Assembly: GCF_000698555.1 (NCBI RefSeq) | Contig: NZ_JFHE01000039.1 | Span: forward strand, 1-55,761 | DNA: 55,761 nt | Direction of reading: 5' to 3' | Source: Caballeronia grimmiae | Lineage (GTDB): Bacteria; Pseudomonadota; Gammaproteobacteria; Burkholderiales; Burkholderiaceae | Shown here: in pieces, positions 1 to 9,045 of the stretch | Layout of the letters: the number at the start of each line of letters is the position of its first letter | Position numbering within the stretch: the stretch's first letter is position 1 | Translations under genes and position numbers: made by a program | The notes under the pieces: generated by a model | Told to the model about the DNA's origin: nothing | The model's database searches: none | Seen by the model: the letters and a program-made list of their open reading frames with translations, nothing else

Positions 1-169
<169 letters not shown>

Positions 170-438
170 TGAGTTCAGAGAGTGCGCCCGGCCACCGAGC
201 AGGCCGGACTGGAAAAATTACCGCGACAGCGAACGACCCCTGGGAACGTCGCGCAGTTTCATGCCGCGGGCAGAATTTACAGAATTCGAGACACGAAGTC
301 GATCACTCAAAATACACGCGGCTCCCCGCCCAGCCCATCATCGCGGGTTAGTCACACCTTGACGCCATGTTTCTGTCATATTAAAAAACATATGGTGCAC
401 CCCTGCATCGATCAGCCAGAACATATAGTGGAGATAAC

Positions 439-1371
439 ATGAGTCAGCAACGCGAGGCGATCGATACGTACTTATTGCGCGTCTTGCATACCTTGCTGAT
501 GGAGCGCAGCGTCACCCGCGCGGCCGTCAAGCTCAACCAGTCACAACCCGCCATCAGCGCCGCGCTGCGAAGGCTGCGCGACATCACCGGCGACCCGCTT
601 CTCGTGCGCGGCAAGTCCGGCATGGTGCCGACCGAATACGGCCTGCGCCTCCTGGAACCGACTCAAAACGCCTTGCGCGAAATCGAGCGCATCAAGGTTC
701 AGCAACATAACTTCGATCCGTCGACGTCCGTGCGCTGCTATCGCATCGGCTGCCCGGACTATCTGAACGTGCTGTTCGTGCCGACCGTCGTCGAACGCTT
801 CCGCCTGGCCGCGCCGAACGCGACGCTCGAGTTCCATTCGCTCGGGCCGGCTTTCGACTACGAACTCGCGCTGGAAGACGGCAAGCTCGATATCGTCGTC
901 GGCAACTGGCCCGAGCCGCCCGAGCAACTGCATCTGTCGAATCTGTTCGTCGACAAGATCGTGTGTCTCGTCAGCAACACGCATCCGTTCGCCAAGCGCG
1001 GCGGTCTCACGCTCGATCAATACCTCAACGCGCCGCATCTCGCACCGACGCCCTACTCCGTCGGACAACGCGGAGCAATCGACGTGCATCTGGCGCGCGA
1101 GCGGCTCAAGCGCCATGTCGTCGTCACGCTGCCGTACTTCAATCTCGCGCCTTACGTGCTCATCAAGTCGGACCTCGTGTTTACGACCACGCGCCTCTTC
1201 GCCGATCACTACGCGAAGTTCCTGCCGCTCGCGGTCGTGCCCGCGCCGCTCGACTTTCCTCCGATGCAGTACTACCAGTTGTGGCACGAGCGCTGCCATT
1301 ATTCGGATGAAGTCCGCTGGCTGCGCGGCCTCGTCGCGGAAGCCACGCGGTCGCTGATCGATCAGCCCTGA
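439..1371 (+). CDS. LysR-family transcriptional regulator
   Basis: A 310-residue protein of normal LysR length. Residues about 10-67 form the winged helix-turn-helix (SVTRAAVKLNQSQPAISAAL is the recognition-helix region), and residues about 95-300 form the periplasmic-binding-like effector domain. The start is supported by GGAGA six bases upstream of the ATG. It is divergent from the ABC ATPase gene and convergent with the oxoguanine-deaminase-type gene, whose stop lies only 12 bases away. By position it probably controls purine uptake or the oxopurine branch; LysR proteins usually act from a divergent intergenic site such as the 269 bases to its left. The effector is unknown. Confidence 0.88.
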   Translation: MSQQREAIDTYLLRVLHTLLMERSVTRAAVKLNQSQPAISAALRRLRDITGDPLLVRGKSGMVPTEYGLRLLEPTQNALREIERIKVQQHNFDPSTSVRCYRIGCPDYLNVLFVPTVVERFRLAAPNATLEFHSLGPAFDYELALEDGKLDIVVGNWPEPPEQLHLSNLFVDKIVCLVSNTHPFAKRGGLTLDQYLNAPHLAPTPYSVGQRGAIDVHLARERLKRHVVVTLPYFNLAPYVLIKSDLVFTTTRLFADHYAKFLPLAVVPAPLDFPPMQYYQLWHERCHYSDEVRWLRGLVAEATRSLIDQP

Positions 1372-1383
1372 CGGTGCAGCGCG

Positions 1384-2742
1384 TTATCGCGCGCGGTCCG
1401 CGAGATCGCGCGCGAGCGTGTTATGCCGCTCGACGACCGCGCGCAAGTCCACCGTCGCGAGCCGCCCTTCCTTCACGACCACTTTTCCATCGATGACGCT
1501 CGTCGCGACCTGCGACGGCGCGCAGAACACGAGCGCCGCGACCGGATCGTGCAACGCGCCCGCAAACGCCGGCTGTGACAGATCGAACGATACGAAGTCC
1601 GCCGCCATGCCGGGCGCCAGCGCGCCGATGTCGTCGCGGTTGAGCACTTTAGCGCCGCCCAGCGTCGCGATTTCGAGGGCTTCGCGCGCCGTCATCGCGC
1701 CGGGGCCGAAGCCGACGCGCTGCAACAGCAGCGCCTGACGCACTTCGCCGACCATCTGCGCGCCATCGTTCGACGCGGAACCGTCCACGCCGAGGCCGAC
1801 CGGCACGCCGGCGTCGCGCATCGCACGGATCGGCGCAATGCCGGACGCGAGCCGCATGTTCGAGCACGGACAATGCGCGACGCCCGTCCCCGTGCGCGCG
1901 AAAAGCTCGATGCCCGGCTTGTCGAGCTGGACGCAGTGCGCGTGCCATACGTCGTGACCGACCCAGCCGAGGTCTTCCGCGTATTCGGCGGGCGTCATGC
2001 CGAACTTCTCGCGGCTGTATGCGACATCGTTTACGTTTTCCGCCAGATGCGTGTGCAGCGACACGCCGTATTCACGCGCGAGCGCCGCGCTGTCGCGCAT
2101 CAGTTCGCGGCTGACCGAAAACGGCGAGCACGGCGCGACGACCACGCGCAGCATCGCGTAGCGGCCTTCGTCGTGATACGTCTCGATCAGGCGTTGCGAG
2201 TCCTTCAGAATCGCGTCTTCTTTCTCGACGACCGAATCCGGCGGCAACCCGCCATTCTTCTGTCCGACGCTCATGCTGCCGCGCGCCGCATGAAAGCGCA
2301 TGCCGATGTCGCGCGCGGCCGCGATGCTGTCGTCGAGCCGGCTGCCGTTCGGATAGATGTAAAGATGATCGCTGGATGTCGTGCAGCCCGAGAGCAGCAG
2401 TTCGGCCATCGCGGTCGTCGTCGATACGTGGATCATCTCGGGCGTCAGATGCGCCCAGACCTTGTAGAGATTCGTGAGCCAGCCGAACAGCTCGGCGTTT
2501 TGCGCGGCGGGAATCGCACGCGTGAGGCTTTGATACATGTGGTGATGCGTGTTGACGAGGCCCGGCACGACGAGATGGCCGCGCATGTCGAGCACCTCGT
2601 CGGCCGTGTCAGGCAGTTCGCTCGTCGGTCCGGCGGCGACGATGCGGTTGTCTTCGATATAAAGCCCGCCATCGGCGATTTCGCGGCGATTCGCGTCCAT
2701 CGTGACGAGCATGTGAGCGTTCTTGACCAGCAGTGTGTGCAT
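1384..2742 (-). CDS. 8-oxoguanine deaminase-type amidohydrolase (TrzA/AtzB family)
   Basis: A 452-residue amidohydrolase. The metal-binding motif NTHHHMYQ follows VPGL near residue 65, later metal-ligand histidines sit in LHTHLAE and AHCVQL, and the metal aspartate lies in GLGVDGSASND. The family (COG0402) includes guanine deaminase, hydroxyatrazine hydrolase and the 8-oxoguanine deaminase typified by Pseudomonas aeruginosa PA0142; the PGLVNTHHHMYQSLTRA wording fits the last. That enzyme would convert 8-oxoguanine to urate, the substrate of the nearby puuD. The start at MHTLLVKNAH is chosen because GGAGA lies about seven bases upstream and family alignment begins there; the frame stays open for about 97 more codons upstream without homology. 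Exact substrate is inferred. Confidence 0.8.
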   Translation of the reverse strand: MHTLLVKNAHMLVTMDANRREIADGGLYIEDNRIVAAGPTSELPDTADEVLDMRGHLVVPGLVNTHHHMYQSLTRAIPAAQNAELFGWLTNLYKVWAHLTPEMIHVSTTTAMAELLLSGCTTSSDHLYIYPNGSRLDDSIAAARDIGMRFHAARGSMSVGQKNGGLPPDSVVEKEDAILKDSQRLIETYHDEGRYAMLRVVVAPCSPFSVSRELMRDSAALAREYGVSLHTHLAENVNDVAYSREKFGMTPAEYAEDLGWVGHDVWHAHCVQLDKPGIELFARTGTGVAHCPCSNMRLASGIAPIRAMRDAGVPVGLGVDGSASNDGAQMVGEVRQALLLQRVGFGPGAMTAREALEIATLGGAKVLNRDDIGALAPGMAADFVSFDLSQPAFAGALHDPVAALVFCAPSQVATSVIDGKVVVKEGRLATVDLRAVVERHNTLARDLADRAR

Positions 2743-3192
2743 CGATGATTCTCCGTCGACGGTTCGATCAATGAGTAAAGGACCAGATATCCCGCAAAAA
2801 ATCCCGGTTACCCAGCGTCGATCGCCGTCTTCGGGACGCGCATTGCTGCGTGCTTTGGCACTGTCCGCAGCCAAAAACATCGCCGCAATCAGGCAGGTGT
2901 CATAGTCGTCTTCAGTCCTGCGATATGGGCGCGATTTTTGGCGAAGGTAGCATCGCCTGACGAGCGCCGCGTGTGCCGTCATGCGAAAACATGCGCCCGG
3001 CATTATCTTTCCTATCGCGGGCGCACGGCGCATCTCAAATTTCTACAATGCTGTACACGGCGCGCATCTGACAACGCCGACGGGTATGTAGCCACTGACG
3101 TGGAGCCTCGATCCGCCGCCGCCGCACGCTTTCCTGGTGCGGATCTGGATCGATGCGCGAGCCGGACATCGCACAACACAAGGAACATGCGA
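2743..3192. promoter_or_regulatory. Divergent intergenic region, deaminase / uraH-puuD
   Basis: A stretch of 450 bases without a convincing gene. The frames open here extend uraH or the deaminase upstream but show no family resemblance. It must hold the promoters for both divergent transcripts. A TACAAT hexamer at 3044-3049 is a possible -10 for uraH, but no good -35 is visible. No terminator or strong dyad was found. Confidence 0.5.
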
Positions 3193-3546
3193 ATGGGCAA
3201 GCTCACCACCCACGTCCTCGACACCGCGCACGGCCGCCCCGGCGCGAACATCAAAGTCGAGCTGTTCGCGCTCACCGGCGACACCCGCCGCGCGATCAAG
3301 ACCACCCTCACCAACGACGACGGCCGCTGCGATTCCCCGCTGCTCGAAGGCGCGGAACTCGAAACGGGCGAATACGAACTCGTCTTCCATGCAGGCGATT
3401 ATTTCGCGGCGTTCGGCGTGACAGTGCCCGAGCCGCGCTTCGTCGATCGCGTGGTGCTGCGCTTCGGTATCGCCGATGCGGCGGCGCACTACCACGTGCC
3501 GCTGCTCGTCTCGCCGTGGGCGTACAGCACCTATCGCGGCAGTTGA
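3193..3546 (+). CDS. uraH: 5-hydroxyisourate hydrolase (transthyretin-like)
   Basis: A 117-residue protein, the normal size for bacterial HIUase, which hydrolyses 5-hydroxyisourate (the product of urate oxidation) to OHCU. Diagnostic features are the N-terminal THVLDTAHGRPG block with catalytic His7, and the C-terminal YRGS signature at residues 114-117. An AAGGA sequence about nine bases upstream favours this ATG over another ATG six bases earlier. It lies 66 bases ahead of puuD on the same strand, so the two consecutive steps of urate oxidation are probably co-transcribed. The reaction takes place in the cytoplasm in most bacteria; no signal peptide is visible. Confidence 0.95.
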   Translation: MGKLTTHVLDTAHGRPGANIKVELFALTGDTRRAIKTTLTNDDGRCDSPLLEGAELETGEYELVFHAGDYFAAFGVTVPEPRFVDRVVLRFGIADAAAHYHVPLLVSPWAYSTYRGS

Positions 3547-3612
3547 TGACCGGCGAAACACACGGCATGGAACAGCACGCGTGCATATAACGAATCGGTA
3601 GTGGAGGAGTTC

Positions 3613-4806
3613 ATGGAAGGCTTTATCACCGACTGGCTCAATCTGGCCTTGCGCTGTCTGCACGTGATCGTGGCGATCGCGTGGATCGGCGAGTCGTTTT
3701 ACTTCGTCGCACTCGACAACAGCCTTAAACCGCCGCAGGACCCGAACGCGCGCCGGCGCGGCGTGTTCGGCGACTTCTGGCACGTCCACGGCGGCGGGTT
3801 CTATCACATGCAGAAGTATTCGGTCGCGCCGCAGGACATGCCCGAAAACCTGCACTGGTCGTTCTGGCCGTCATACACCACGTGGATGTCGGGATTCGGT
3901 CTCTTCCTCGTGCTGTATCTGCTGTCGCCAGGCACGTATCTCATCGACAAGAACGTGCTCGACATGGGACCGGTGGTCGCCGTGGCGTCCGCGATCGGCT
4001 TTCTGCTGGCGGGCTGGATCGTGTATGACTCGCTGTGCCGTCTGCTGGGCACGAAGGACAAGTTGCTGGGCATTTGCGTCGGCATCTATGTGCTGATCGC
4101 GGCTTTCGTCGCATGTCACGTGTTTTCGGGCCGTGCGGCGTATCTGATCACGGGCGCAATGCTCGCGACGATCATGTCGGCCAACGTGTTCTTCGTGATC
4201 ATTCCGGGGCAGCGCAAGATGGTCGCGTCGATGCTGAAGGGTGAAACGCCGAACGCGATCTACGGCAAGCGCGGCAAGCAGCGCTCGGTCCACAACACGT
4301 ACTTCACGCTGCCGGTCGTCTTCGCGATGCTGTCGAACCACTACGCGATGACCTACACGCACAAGTACAACTGGGTGATCCTCGTGCTCATCATGCTGGC
4401 GGGCGCGCTGATCCGCCAGTTCTTCGTGATGCGGCATCGCGGGCAAGTGCTGTGGTACATGCCCGTGGCGGGTCTCGTGCTGGTGCTCGGCGCCTTTGCC
4501 TGGACGATGCCCGCGCCCACCGTGCCGGTCGCGCAAGCCGCTGGCGCCCCGACGATCAAGGTCTCCGACATTCAGCCGATCATCCAGCAACGCTGCGCGA
4601 CGTGTCACTCCGCGCATCCGTCGATGATGGGCAGCGCGCCCGCCGGCGTCGTGCTGGATACGCCCGCCGAGATCAGGCAGAACGCGCAGCGCGTGCATCA
4701 GCAGGCCGTGACGCTGAAGGCGATGCCGCTTGGCAACGTCACGCAGATGACCGATGCCGAGCGGCAGAAGATCGCCGCGTGGTTCAACGGAGGCGCGGTG
4801 CAGTAG
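3613..4806 (+). CDS. puuD: Urate hydroxylase PuuD, membrane protein with C-terminal cytochrome c domain
   Basis: A protein of 397 residues with about eight hydrophobic segments (first near residues 8-28) followed by a C-terminal cytochrome c domain with the haem-binding motif C328-A-T-C331-H332. This architecture defines the membrane urate oxidase that replaces soluble uricase and passes electrons into the respiratory chain, giving 5-hydroxyisourate for UraH. A GTG 12 bases upstream is in frame, but GGAGGAG lies between it and the ATG at the proper spacing, so the ATG is taken as the start. A hairpin with U-rich tail follows the stop. The gene stands downstream of uraH in the same direction. 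Confidence 0.94.
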   Translation: MEGFITDWLNLALRCLHVIVAIAWIGESFYFVALDNSLKPPQDPNARRRGVFGDFWHVHGGGFYHMQKYSVAPQDMPENLHWSFWPSYTTWMSGFGLFLVLYLLSPGTYLIDKNVLDMGPVVAVASAIGFLLAGWIVYDSLCRLLGTKDKLLGICVGIYVLIAAFVACHVFSGRAAYLITGAMLATIMSANVFFVIIPGQRKMVASMLKGETPNAIYGKRGKQRSVHNTYFTLPVVFAMLSNHYAMTYTHKYNWVILVLIMLAGALIRQFFVMRHRGQVLWYMPVAGLVLVLGAFAWTMPAPTVPVAQAAGAPTIKVSDIQPIIQQRCATCHSAHPSMMGSAPAGVVLDTPAEIRQNAQRVHQQAVTLKAMPLGNVTQMTDAERQKIAAWFNGGAVQ

Positions 4807-4824
4807 GCGTCGCGTCAGAAAAGC

Positions 4825-4846
4825 AAATGGCCCGCTCGGGCCATTT
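4825..4846. terminator. Hairpin terminator between puuD and ltaE
   Basis: AAATGGCCC and its exact complement GGGCCATTT flank a four-base loop, and the + strand continues TGTCTTTA. It sits between two convergent genes and can serve both, with an A-rich/T-rich border on each side. Confidence 0.8.
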
Positions 4847-4850
4847 GTCT

Positions 4851-5930
4851 TTAGCGGGCCGCGAAGTAACCCTTCACCGCGTCGATGACCGTATCGATAT
4901 CCTCGCGCGACACATCCCGGTGCGTGACGAACCGCGACGCATACAACATCTGCGTGAGAATGCCGCGCTCTTTGAGCCACGCTTCGAGCCGCTCGCAATG
5001 CGCTTGCGGAATCTGCGCGAACACCATGTTCGTCGCCTGCGACTGAATGACGATGCCGTCGATTTGCGCGAGCCCCGCCGCAAGACGCGCGGCGTTGTCG
5101 TGATCCTGCGCGAGCCCCGCGACGTGATGATCCAGCGCATAAAGACATGCCGCCGCGAGCAAGCCCGCCTGCCGCATTCCGCCGCCGAGCACCTTGCGCC
5201 AGCGCGACGCGACGTCGATCAGCGCCTCCGGACCCACGAGCACCGAACCGACCGGCGCACCGAGCCCCTTAGAGAAACAGATGGAAACCGTATCGAACGG
5301 CGCGCACAGTTCGCTCACCGGACGGTCGGAGGCCACCGCCGCATTGAACACGCGAGCGCCATCGAGATGCATCGACAGTCCGCGATCGCGGCCGAGCTTC
5401 GCCGCCGCTTCCACATACGAAGCCGGCAGCACTTTTCCGCCGATGGTGTTCTCCAGCGCGAGCAGCTTGGTGCGCGCGAAGTGATTGTCGATCGGCTTGA
5501 TCGCCGCCGCGATCTTCTCGAGCGGGAGCGATCCATCGGGCGCGTTTTCGAGCGGCTGAGGCTGGATGCTGCCGAGCACCGCCGCGCCGCCGCCCTCGTA
5601 CTTGTACGTATGCGCCGCCTGGCCGACGATGTACTCGTCGCCGCGCGCGCAATGCGCCATCAGCGCGGCGAGATTGCTTTGCGTGCCGCTGGGGAAGAAC
5701 AGGCCCGCTTCCTTGCCGGTACGCCCGGCGAGCGTCGACTGAAGCTCGATGACGGTCGGATCGTCGCCCCACACGTCGTCGCCGACCCGGGCGGCGGACA
5801 TGGCCGCGAGCATCGCCTGGCTCGGGCGGGTGACGGTATCGCTGCGCAGGTCGATCATGCGTTCGGGCATCGTGGGCATGTAGGAATCGCTCGTCGGGAA
5901 GGAGTCGTCTATGGTAGCCGTTTCGGACAT
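4851..5930 (-). CDS. ltaE: Low-specificity L-threonine aldolase
   Basis: A PLP enzyme of about 359 residues, fold type I, cleaving L-threonine or allo-threonine to glycine and acetaldehyde. The N-terminal MIDLRSDTVTRPS block, the LENTIGGKVLP segment and the PLP-lysine region SICFSKGLGAPVGS are characteristic of the family. The start at MSETATID is one of several in-frame choices; no strong ribosome binding site marks any of them, and another ATG lies nine bases upstream. It follows the terminator of the allA operon, so it probably has its own promoter. Its place among urate genes may be coincidental or may link glycine/glyoxylate metabolism; that is inference. Confidence 0.9.
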   Translation of the reverse strand: MSETATIDDSFPTSDSYMPTMPERMIDLRSDTVTRPSQAMLAAMSAARVGDDVWGDDPTVIELQSTLAGRTGKEAGLFFPSGTQSNLAALMAHCARGDEYIVGQAAHTYKYEGGGAAVLGSIQPQPLENAPDGSLPLEKIAAAIKPIDNHFARTKLLALENTIGGKVLPASYVEAAAKLGRDRGLSMHLDGARVFNAAVASDRPVSELCAPFDTVSICFSKGLGAPVGSVLVGPEALIDVASRWRKVLGGGMRQAGLLAAACLYALDHHVAGLAQDHDNAARLAAGLAQIDGIVIQSQATNMVFAQIPQAHCERLEAWLKERGILTQMLYASRFVTHRDVSREDIDTVIDAVKGYFAAR

Positions 5931-5939
5931 CGCAAACAA

Positions 5940-5968
5940 AAAGACCGGCGTTTCGCGCGCCGGTCTTT
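5940..5968 (-). terminator. Rho-independent terminator after allA
   Basis: An 11-bp perfect stem (AAAGACCGGCG / CGCCGGTCTTT) with a seven-base loop. On the minus strand the stem is followed by TTTGTTTG. It lies 26 bases beyond the allA stop and directly before the ltaE start, separating the two units. Confidence 0.88.
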
Positions 5969-5993
5969 CAGGTCAACTTCAATGCCGATGACG

Positions 5994-6494
5994 CTATCTC
6001 AGCGCCTCGTCCGTCAGCCACACCGATTCGCTCAAATCCTGCTCGTTCAGATTGCGTCCTTCCCCGCTGCGATCGACAACGATGAAATCGCTGACCTTGT
6101 CCAGCGCGAGCAACGGATGATGCCAGACGCCCTTCGCGTAGTTCACGCCCTGCCAGCCGCGCGTGACGAAGGCGCGGATCTTCGATTCGTCGAGATCGCC
6201 TGCAGGCGCGACGACGACGAGATACGGCCGGTCGTCGAGCGGCACGAACGCCTGGCTGCCGAGCGGATGACGCTCCAGCATCTTCACTTCGAACGGCAAC
6301 GTGCGCGGCTGCCCGCGAAACAGATTGACGATTGCGCGGCCGCCTTCGTCGGTCACGTCGACGTTGCAGAGGTCGTGAAAGCGAACCGTGGTGCCGAGGT
6401 TGATCGGAATCTGCTTCGCGCCTTCCAGTTCGATGACATCGCCGAAAGGCTCGAACGCAGCGCGCGTCAGCGGTTCGATGGCGAGCTTCTTCAT
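5994..6494 (-). CDS. allA: Ureidoglycolate lyase
   Basis: A 166-residue cupin-like protein matching AllA, which splits ureidoglycolate to glyoxylate and urea, the final step of allantoate breakdown through allantoicase. Recognisable family blocks are MKKLAIEPLTRAAFEPFGDVIE at the N-terminus, FLRGQPR-like NLFRGQPR, and the GVWHHPLLALD segment carrying metal-region histidines near residue 123. Its ATG overlaps the allantoicase stop as ATGA, showing translational coupling. It is the last gene of puuE-uraD-alc-allA and is followed by a strong terminator. A longer reading frame upstream overlaps alc and is not coding. Confidence 0.94.
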   Translation of the reverse strand: MKKLAIEPLTRAAFEPFGDVIELEGAKQIPINLGTTVRFHDLCNVDVTDEGGRAIVNLFRGQPRTLPFEVKMLERHPLGSQAFVPLDDRPYLVVVAPAGDLDESKIRAFVTRGWQGVNYAKGVWHHPLLALDKVSDFIVVDRSGEGRNLNEQDLSESVWLTDEALR

Positions 6495-7501
6495 GCGAGC
6501 GTTCCGAAAAGACGCAGCCGCGACACGCCGCCGTCCGGGTAGATGTTGAAGCGCACGTGCGTCACCGGGCCGAGCGCGGCGAGTTCGGATTCGAAGAAAT
6601 GCTGCTTGTCCATCTGCAATTTCTGTTCGCCGAGCAGGACCGGCCAGAACATCGCCTGCGTAACCAGTGAGCTGTCCGTGCCGCCTGTGACGTACGCGGC
6701 CTGCAGCGAACACCGGTCGGGGAAATTGCCCTTGAAGTGCGCGGTGTCCACTTCGACTTTCTTGATGATGCCCGGCTGCGCCAGCGCGACGATGCACCAG
6801 TCGTTGCCCGGTTCACGACGGCGGCGGGTCTCCCAGCCATCGCCCATGTTGACGCCGCGGCCCGGCATCAGAAGCGTCGAGGCGAGCCCGAAGTGCTGGT
6901 TGTTCGCGCCCACCATGTACGCGCCGTTTTCCATCGCGGCGAGGTCGAACAGCTCGTTGCGATCCGCGTTGCGCCAGTCGAGTTGCGGCTGGCCGTACAC
7001 ACGCAGACGCGCGATGCCGCCATCCGGATAGATATTCACGCGCAAGTGTGTGAACGGCTGCTCGGTGCTGACGTCGAGATAGTGGTGGCTATTGCCTTGC
7101 AGCGTCGTCGACGGCACGACTTCGCTCCATTGCGTCGACTGGTTCGGCGCGCCGTCGGCGACATGCGCGCCTTCGATCGACGCGGCCGGCGGGAAGTTGC
7201 CGGTGAAGTGGCTCGTATCCAGATCGATGCCCTTGATGACGCCCGGCCGCGCCAGCTTGACGATGCACCAGTCGTAGCCCGTCGTGCGCTTGCGGCGCGT
7301 TTCCCAGCCGTCCATCCACTTGCCGTGATCGTCGTACTTGCCGGGGATGAACACGGCCGGCTCGGGGTTCAGCATGCGTTCTTTCGGCGCGAAGAAATCG
7401 TCGCTCGCCTCAAGCGCCTGCGCGCCGAGACGCGGGTCCGCGAGGTTCACATAGCGGCGCGTGAAGTCGGGCGCGTTGGGATCGAGTGTCGGAATTGCCA
7501 T
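6491..7501 (-). CDS. alc: Allantoicase
   Basis: A 336-residue protein built of two homologous allantoicase repeats, residues about 20-170 and 190-335. Each contains a GxWxDGWETRR-like block (WMDGWETRRKR, MGDGWETRRRREPGNDWCIV) and a DTxHFxGNFP block (DTSHFTGNFPP, DTAHFKGNFPD). The enzyme hydrolyses allantoate to ureidoglycolate and urea. It starts 33 bases after uraD ends, and its stop overlaps the allA start. Having allantoicase rather than allantoate amidohydrolase means nitrogen would be released as urea, so a urease elsewhere in the genome would be needed to use it. Confidence 0.96.
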   Translation of the reverse strand: MAIPTLDPNAPDFTRRYVNLADPRLGAQALEASDDFFAPKERMLNPEPAVFIPGKYDDHGKWMDGWETRRKRTTGYDWCIVKLARPGVIKGIDLDTSHFTGNFPPAASIEGAHVADGAPNQSTQWSEVVPSTTLQGNSHHYLDVSTEQPFTHLRVNIYPDGGIARLRVYGQPQLDWRNADRNELFDLAAMENGAYMVGANNQHFGLASTLLMPGRGVNMGDGWETRRRREPGNDWCIVALAQPGIIKKVEVDTAHFKGNFPDRCSLQAAYVTGGTDSSLVTQAMFWPVLLGEQKLQMDKQHFFESELAALGPVTHVRFNIYPDGGVSRLRLFGTLA

Positions 7502-7534
7502 TGTCTTCGTCCTTGGAATTTACGGGTGAATGGA

Positions 7535-8056
7535 TCAGGCCGCGATGAGGTCGTCCAACCTGAAGCGGGCGATCCGGTGAATCTGATCGAGGCTCGTGCG
7601 AAGCTCTTCGGCGCGGTCGTGATTCACCCGCTCTTCGAAGTTCGCGATGATGCCGTGACGGTCGTAGCCGCGCACAGCGAGGATGAACGGGAAGCCGAAC
7701 TTCTGCCGATACGCCGCGTTCAGCGACTGCAGCTTGTCGAACTCTTCCTGCGTGCAGAGGTTCAGGCCCGCGCCGCTTTGCTCGCGCGTCGATTCGGCCG
7801 TCAGTTCGCCGCGCACCGCCGCCTTGCCCGCCAGTTCCGGGTGCGCGTTGATGAGTGCAAGCTGCTTCTCGTCGCCGGCCGTTTCGACCGCCTTCGACAT
7901 TGCCGCGTGCAGCGCGTCGATGCTCTCGAACGGCCGCTGCTGCGCCGCGATCTCCGCGACCCACGGCGAGTGTTCGAAGATGCCCGCGAGCACGGTCACG
8001 AACGCATCGGCGGGCATGGCGTTGAGCTGGTCGAGTGTGGTTTGCATCGCTTTCAT
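7535..8056 (-). CDS. uraD: 2-oxo-4-hydroxy-4-carboxy-5-ureidoimidazoline (OHCU) decarboxylase
   Basis: A 173-residue protein converting OHCU, the UraH product, to S-allantoin. The catalytic histidine lies in NAHPELAGKA (His72) and the downstream SREQSGAGL block completes the usual active-site signature. The start is set by ATGA overlap with the puuE stop; an internal ATG (MQTTLDQL) nine bases later is the alternative. It lies between allantoinase and allantoicase in a tightly spaced operon. A longer frame running upstream of this start overlaps puuE and is spurious. Confidence 0.94.
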   Translation of the reverse strand: MKAMQTTLDQLNAMPADAFVTVLAGIFEHSPWVAEIAAQQRPFESIDALHAAMSKAVETAGDEKQLALINAHPELAGKAAVRGELTAESTREQSGAGLNLCTQEEFDKLQSLNAAYRQKFGFPFILAVRGYDRHGIIANFEERVNHDRAEELRTSLDQIHRIARFRLDDLIAA

Positions 8057-9012
8057 GCCGCCGTCCCGTGGTTGGTTTCGCTGTTCCCCTGATACGGATG
8101 ATGCTCGCGCCAGTGCCGCGCGATATCGACACGCCGCGTCACCCACACGCGATCGTGCTGCTCGATGTGATCCAGAAACTTCTGCAGTCCGCGGAAGCGC
8201 CCCGGACGCCCGAGCAGCCGGCAATGCATGCCGATGGAAAGCATCTTCGGCGTGTCCTCGCCTTCTTCGTAGAGGACGTCGAACGCATCGCGCAGATACG
8301 TGAAGAAGTGATCGCCCGTGTTGAAGCCCTGCGGCGTGGCGAAGCGCATGTCGTTGGTATCGAGCGTGTACGGAACGATGAGTTGCGGCGTGGTCTTGCC
8401 GCCCGTCACTTCGACGTCCATCCAGAACGGGAGGTCGTCGCCGTAGTAGTCGGAGTCGTATAGAAAGCCGCCATGCTCCGCCACCAGCCGATGCGTGTTC
8501 GGGCTGTCGCGCCCGGTGTACCAGCCGAGCGGACGCACGCCGGTGACGCGCTCGATCGCTTCCATGCCGAGCCGCATGTGTTCCGCTTCGCGCTCGGGCG
8601 ACATGTCCTGGTAGTGGATCCATCGATACCCGTGACACGCGATTTCATGCCCCAGTTCGACGAACGCCTTCGCCAGTTCCGGATGCCGCTCGATCGCCAT
8701 GCCGACGCCGAACACCGTCAGCGGCAAACCGCGCTTCTCGAACTCGCGCAGAATGCGCCAGACGCCGGCGCGCGATCCGTACTCGTAGATCGATTCCATG
8801 CTCATGTGACGCGACGGATACGACGCCGCGCCCACGATCTCCGACAAGAATTGCTCCGAGCCGGGATCGCCGTGCAGCACGCAGTTTTCGCCGCCTTCTT
8901 CGTAATTGAGCACGAATTGCACGGCGACGCGCGCGCGTCCCGGCCAGTTCGCCTGCACGGGGTGGCGACCGTAGCCGATCAGATCGCGCGGATAGTTCGG
9001 ATCAAGAGACAT
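8053..9012 (-). CDS. puuE: Allantoinase PuuE (polysaccharide-deacetylase fold)
   Basis: A 319-residue NodB/polysaccharide-deacetylase-fold protein. The N-terminal PRDLIGYGRHPVQANWPG block, the VQFVLNYEEGGE segment and the HEIACHGYRWIHYQDM metal-binding region are hallmarks of the metal-independent allantoinase PuuE, which hydrolyses allantoin to allantoate. This differs from the amidohydrolase-type AllB. It is the first gene of the puuE-uraD-alc-allA unit, and its stop overlaps the uraD start. A candidate operator lies 34 bases before its start codon. Confidence 0.95.
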   Translation of the reverse strand: MSLDPNYPRDLIGYGRHPVQANWPGRARVAVQFVLNYEEGGENCVLHGDPGSEQFLSEIVGAASYPSRHMSMESIYEYGSRAGVWRILREFEKRGLPLTVFGVGMAIERHPELAKAFVELGHEIACHGYRWIHYQDMSPEREAEHMRLGMEAIERVTGVRPLGWYTGRDSPNTHRLVAEHGGFLYDSDYYGDDLPFWMDVEVTGGKTTPQLIVPYTLDTNDMRFATPQGFNTGDHFFTYLRDAFDVLYEEGEDTPKMLSIGMHCRLLGRPGRFRGLQKFLDHIEQHDRVWVTRRVDIARHWREHHPYQGNSETNHGTAA

Positions 9013-9045
9013 GGCTGGATCAGGAAGCTGGGCGTTGAAGAACGG

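Noticed and set aside
4452..6542. A 696-codon + strand frame covering the puuD end, ltaE and allA.
   Set aside because: It crosses three well-supported genes and a terminator, and its product is Arg-rich shadow sequence.
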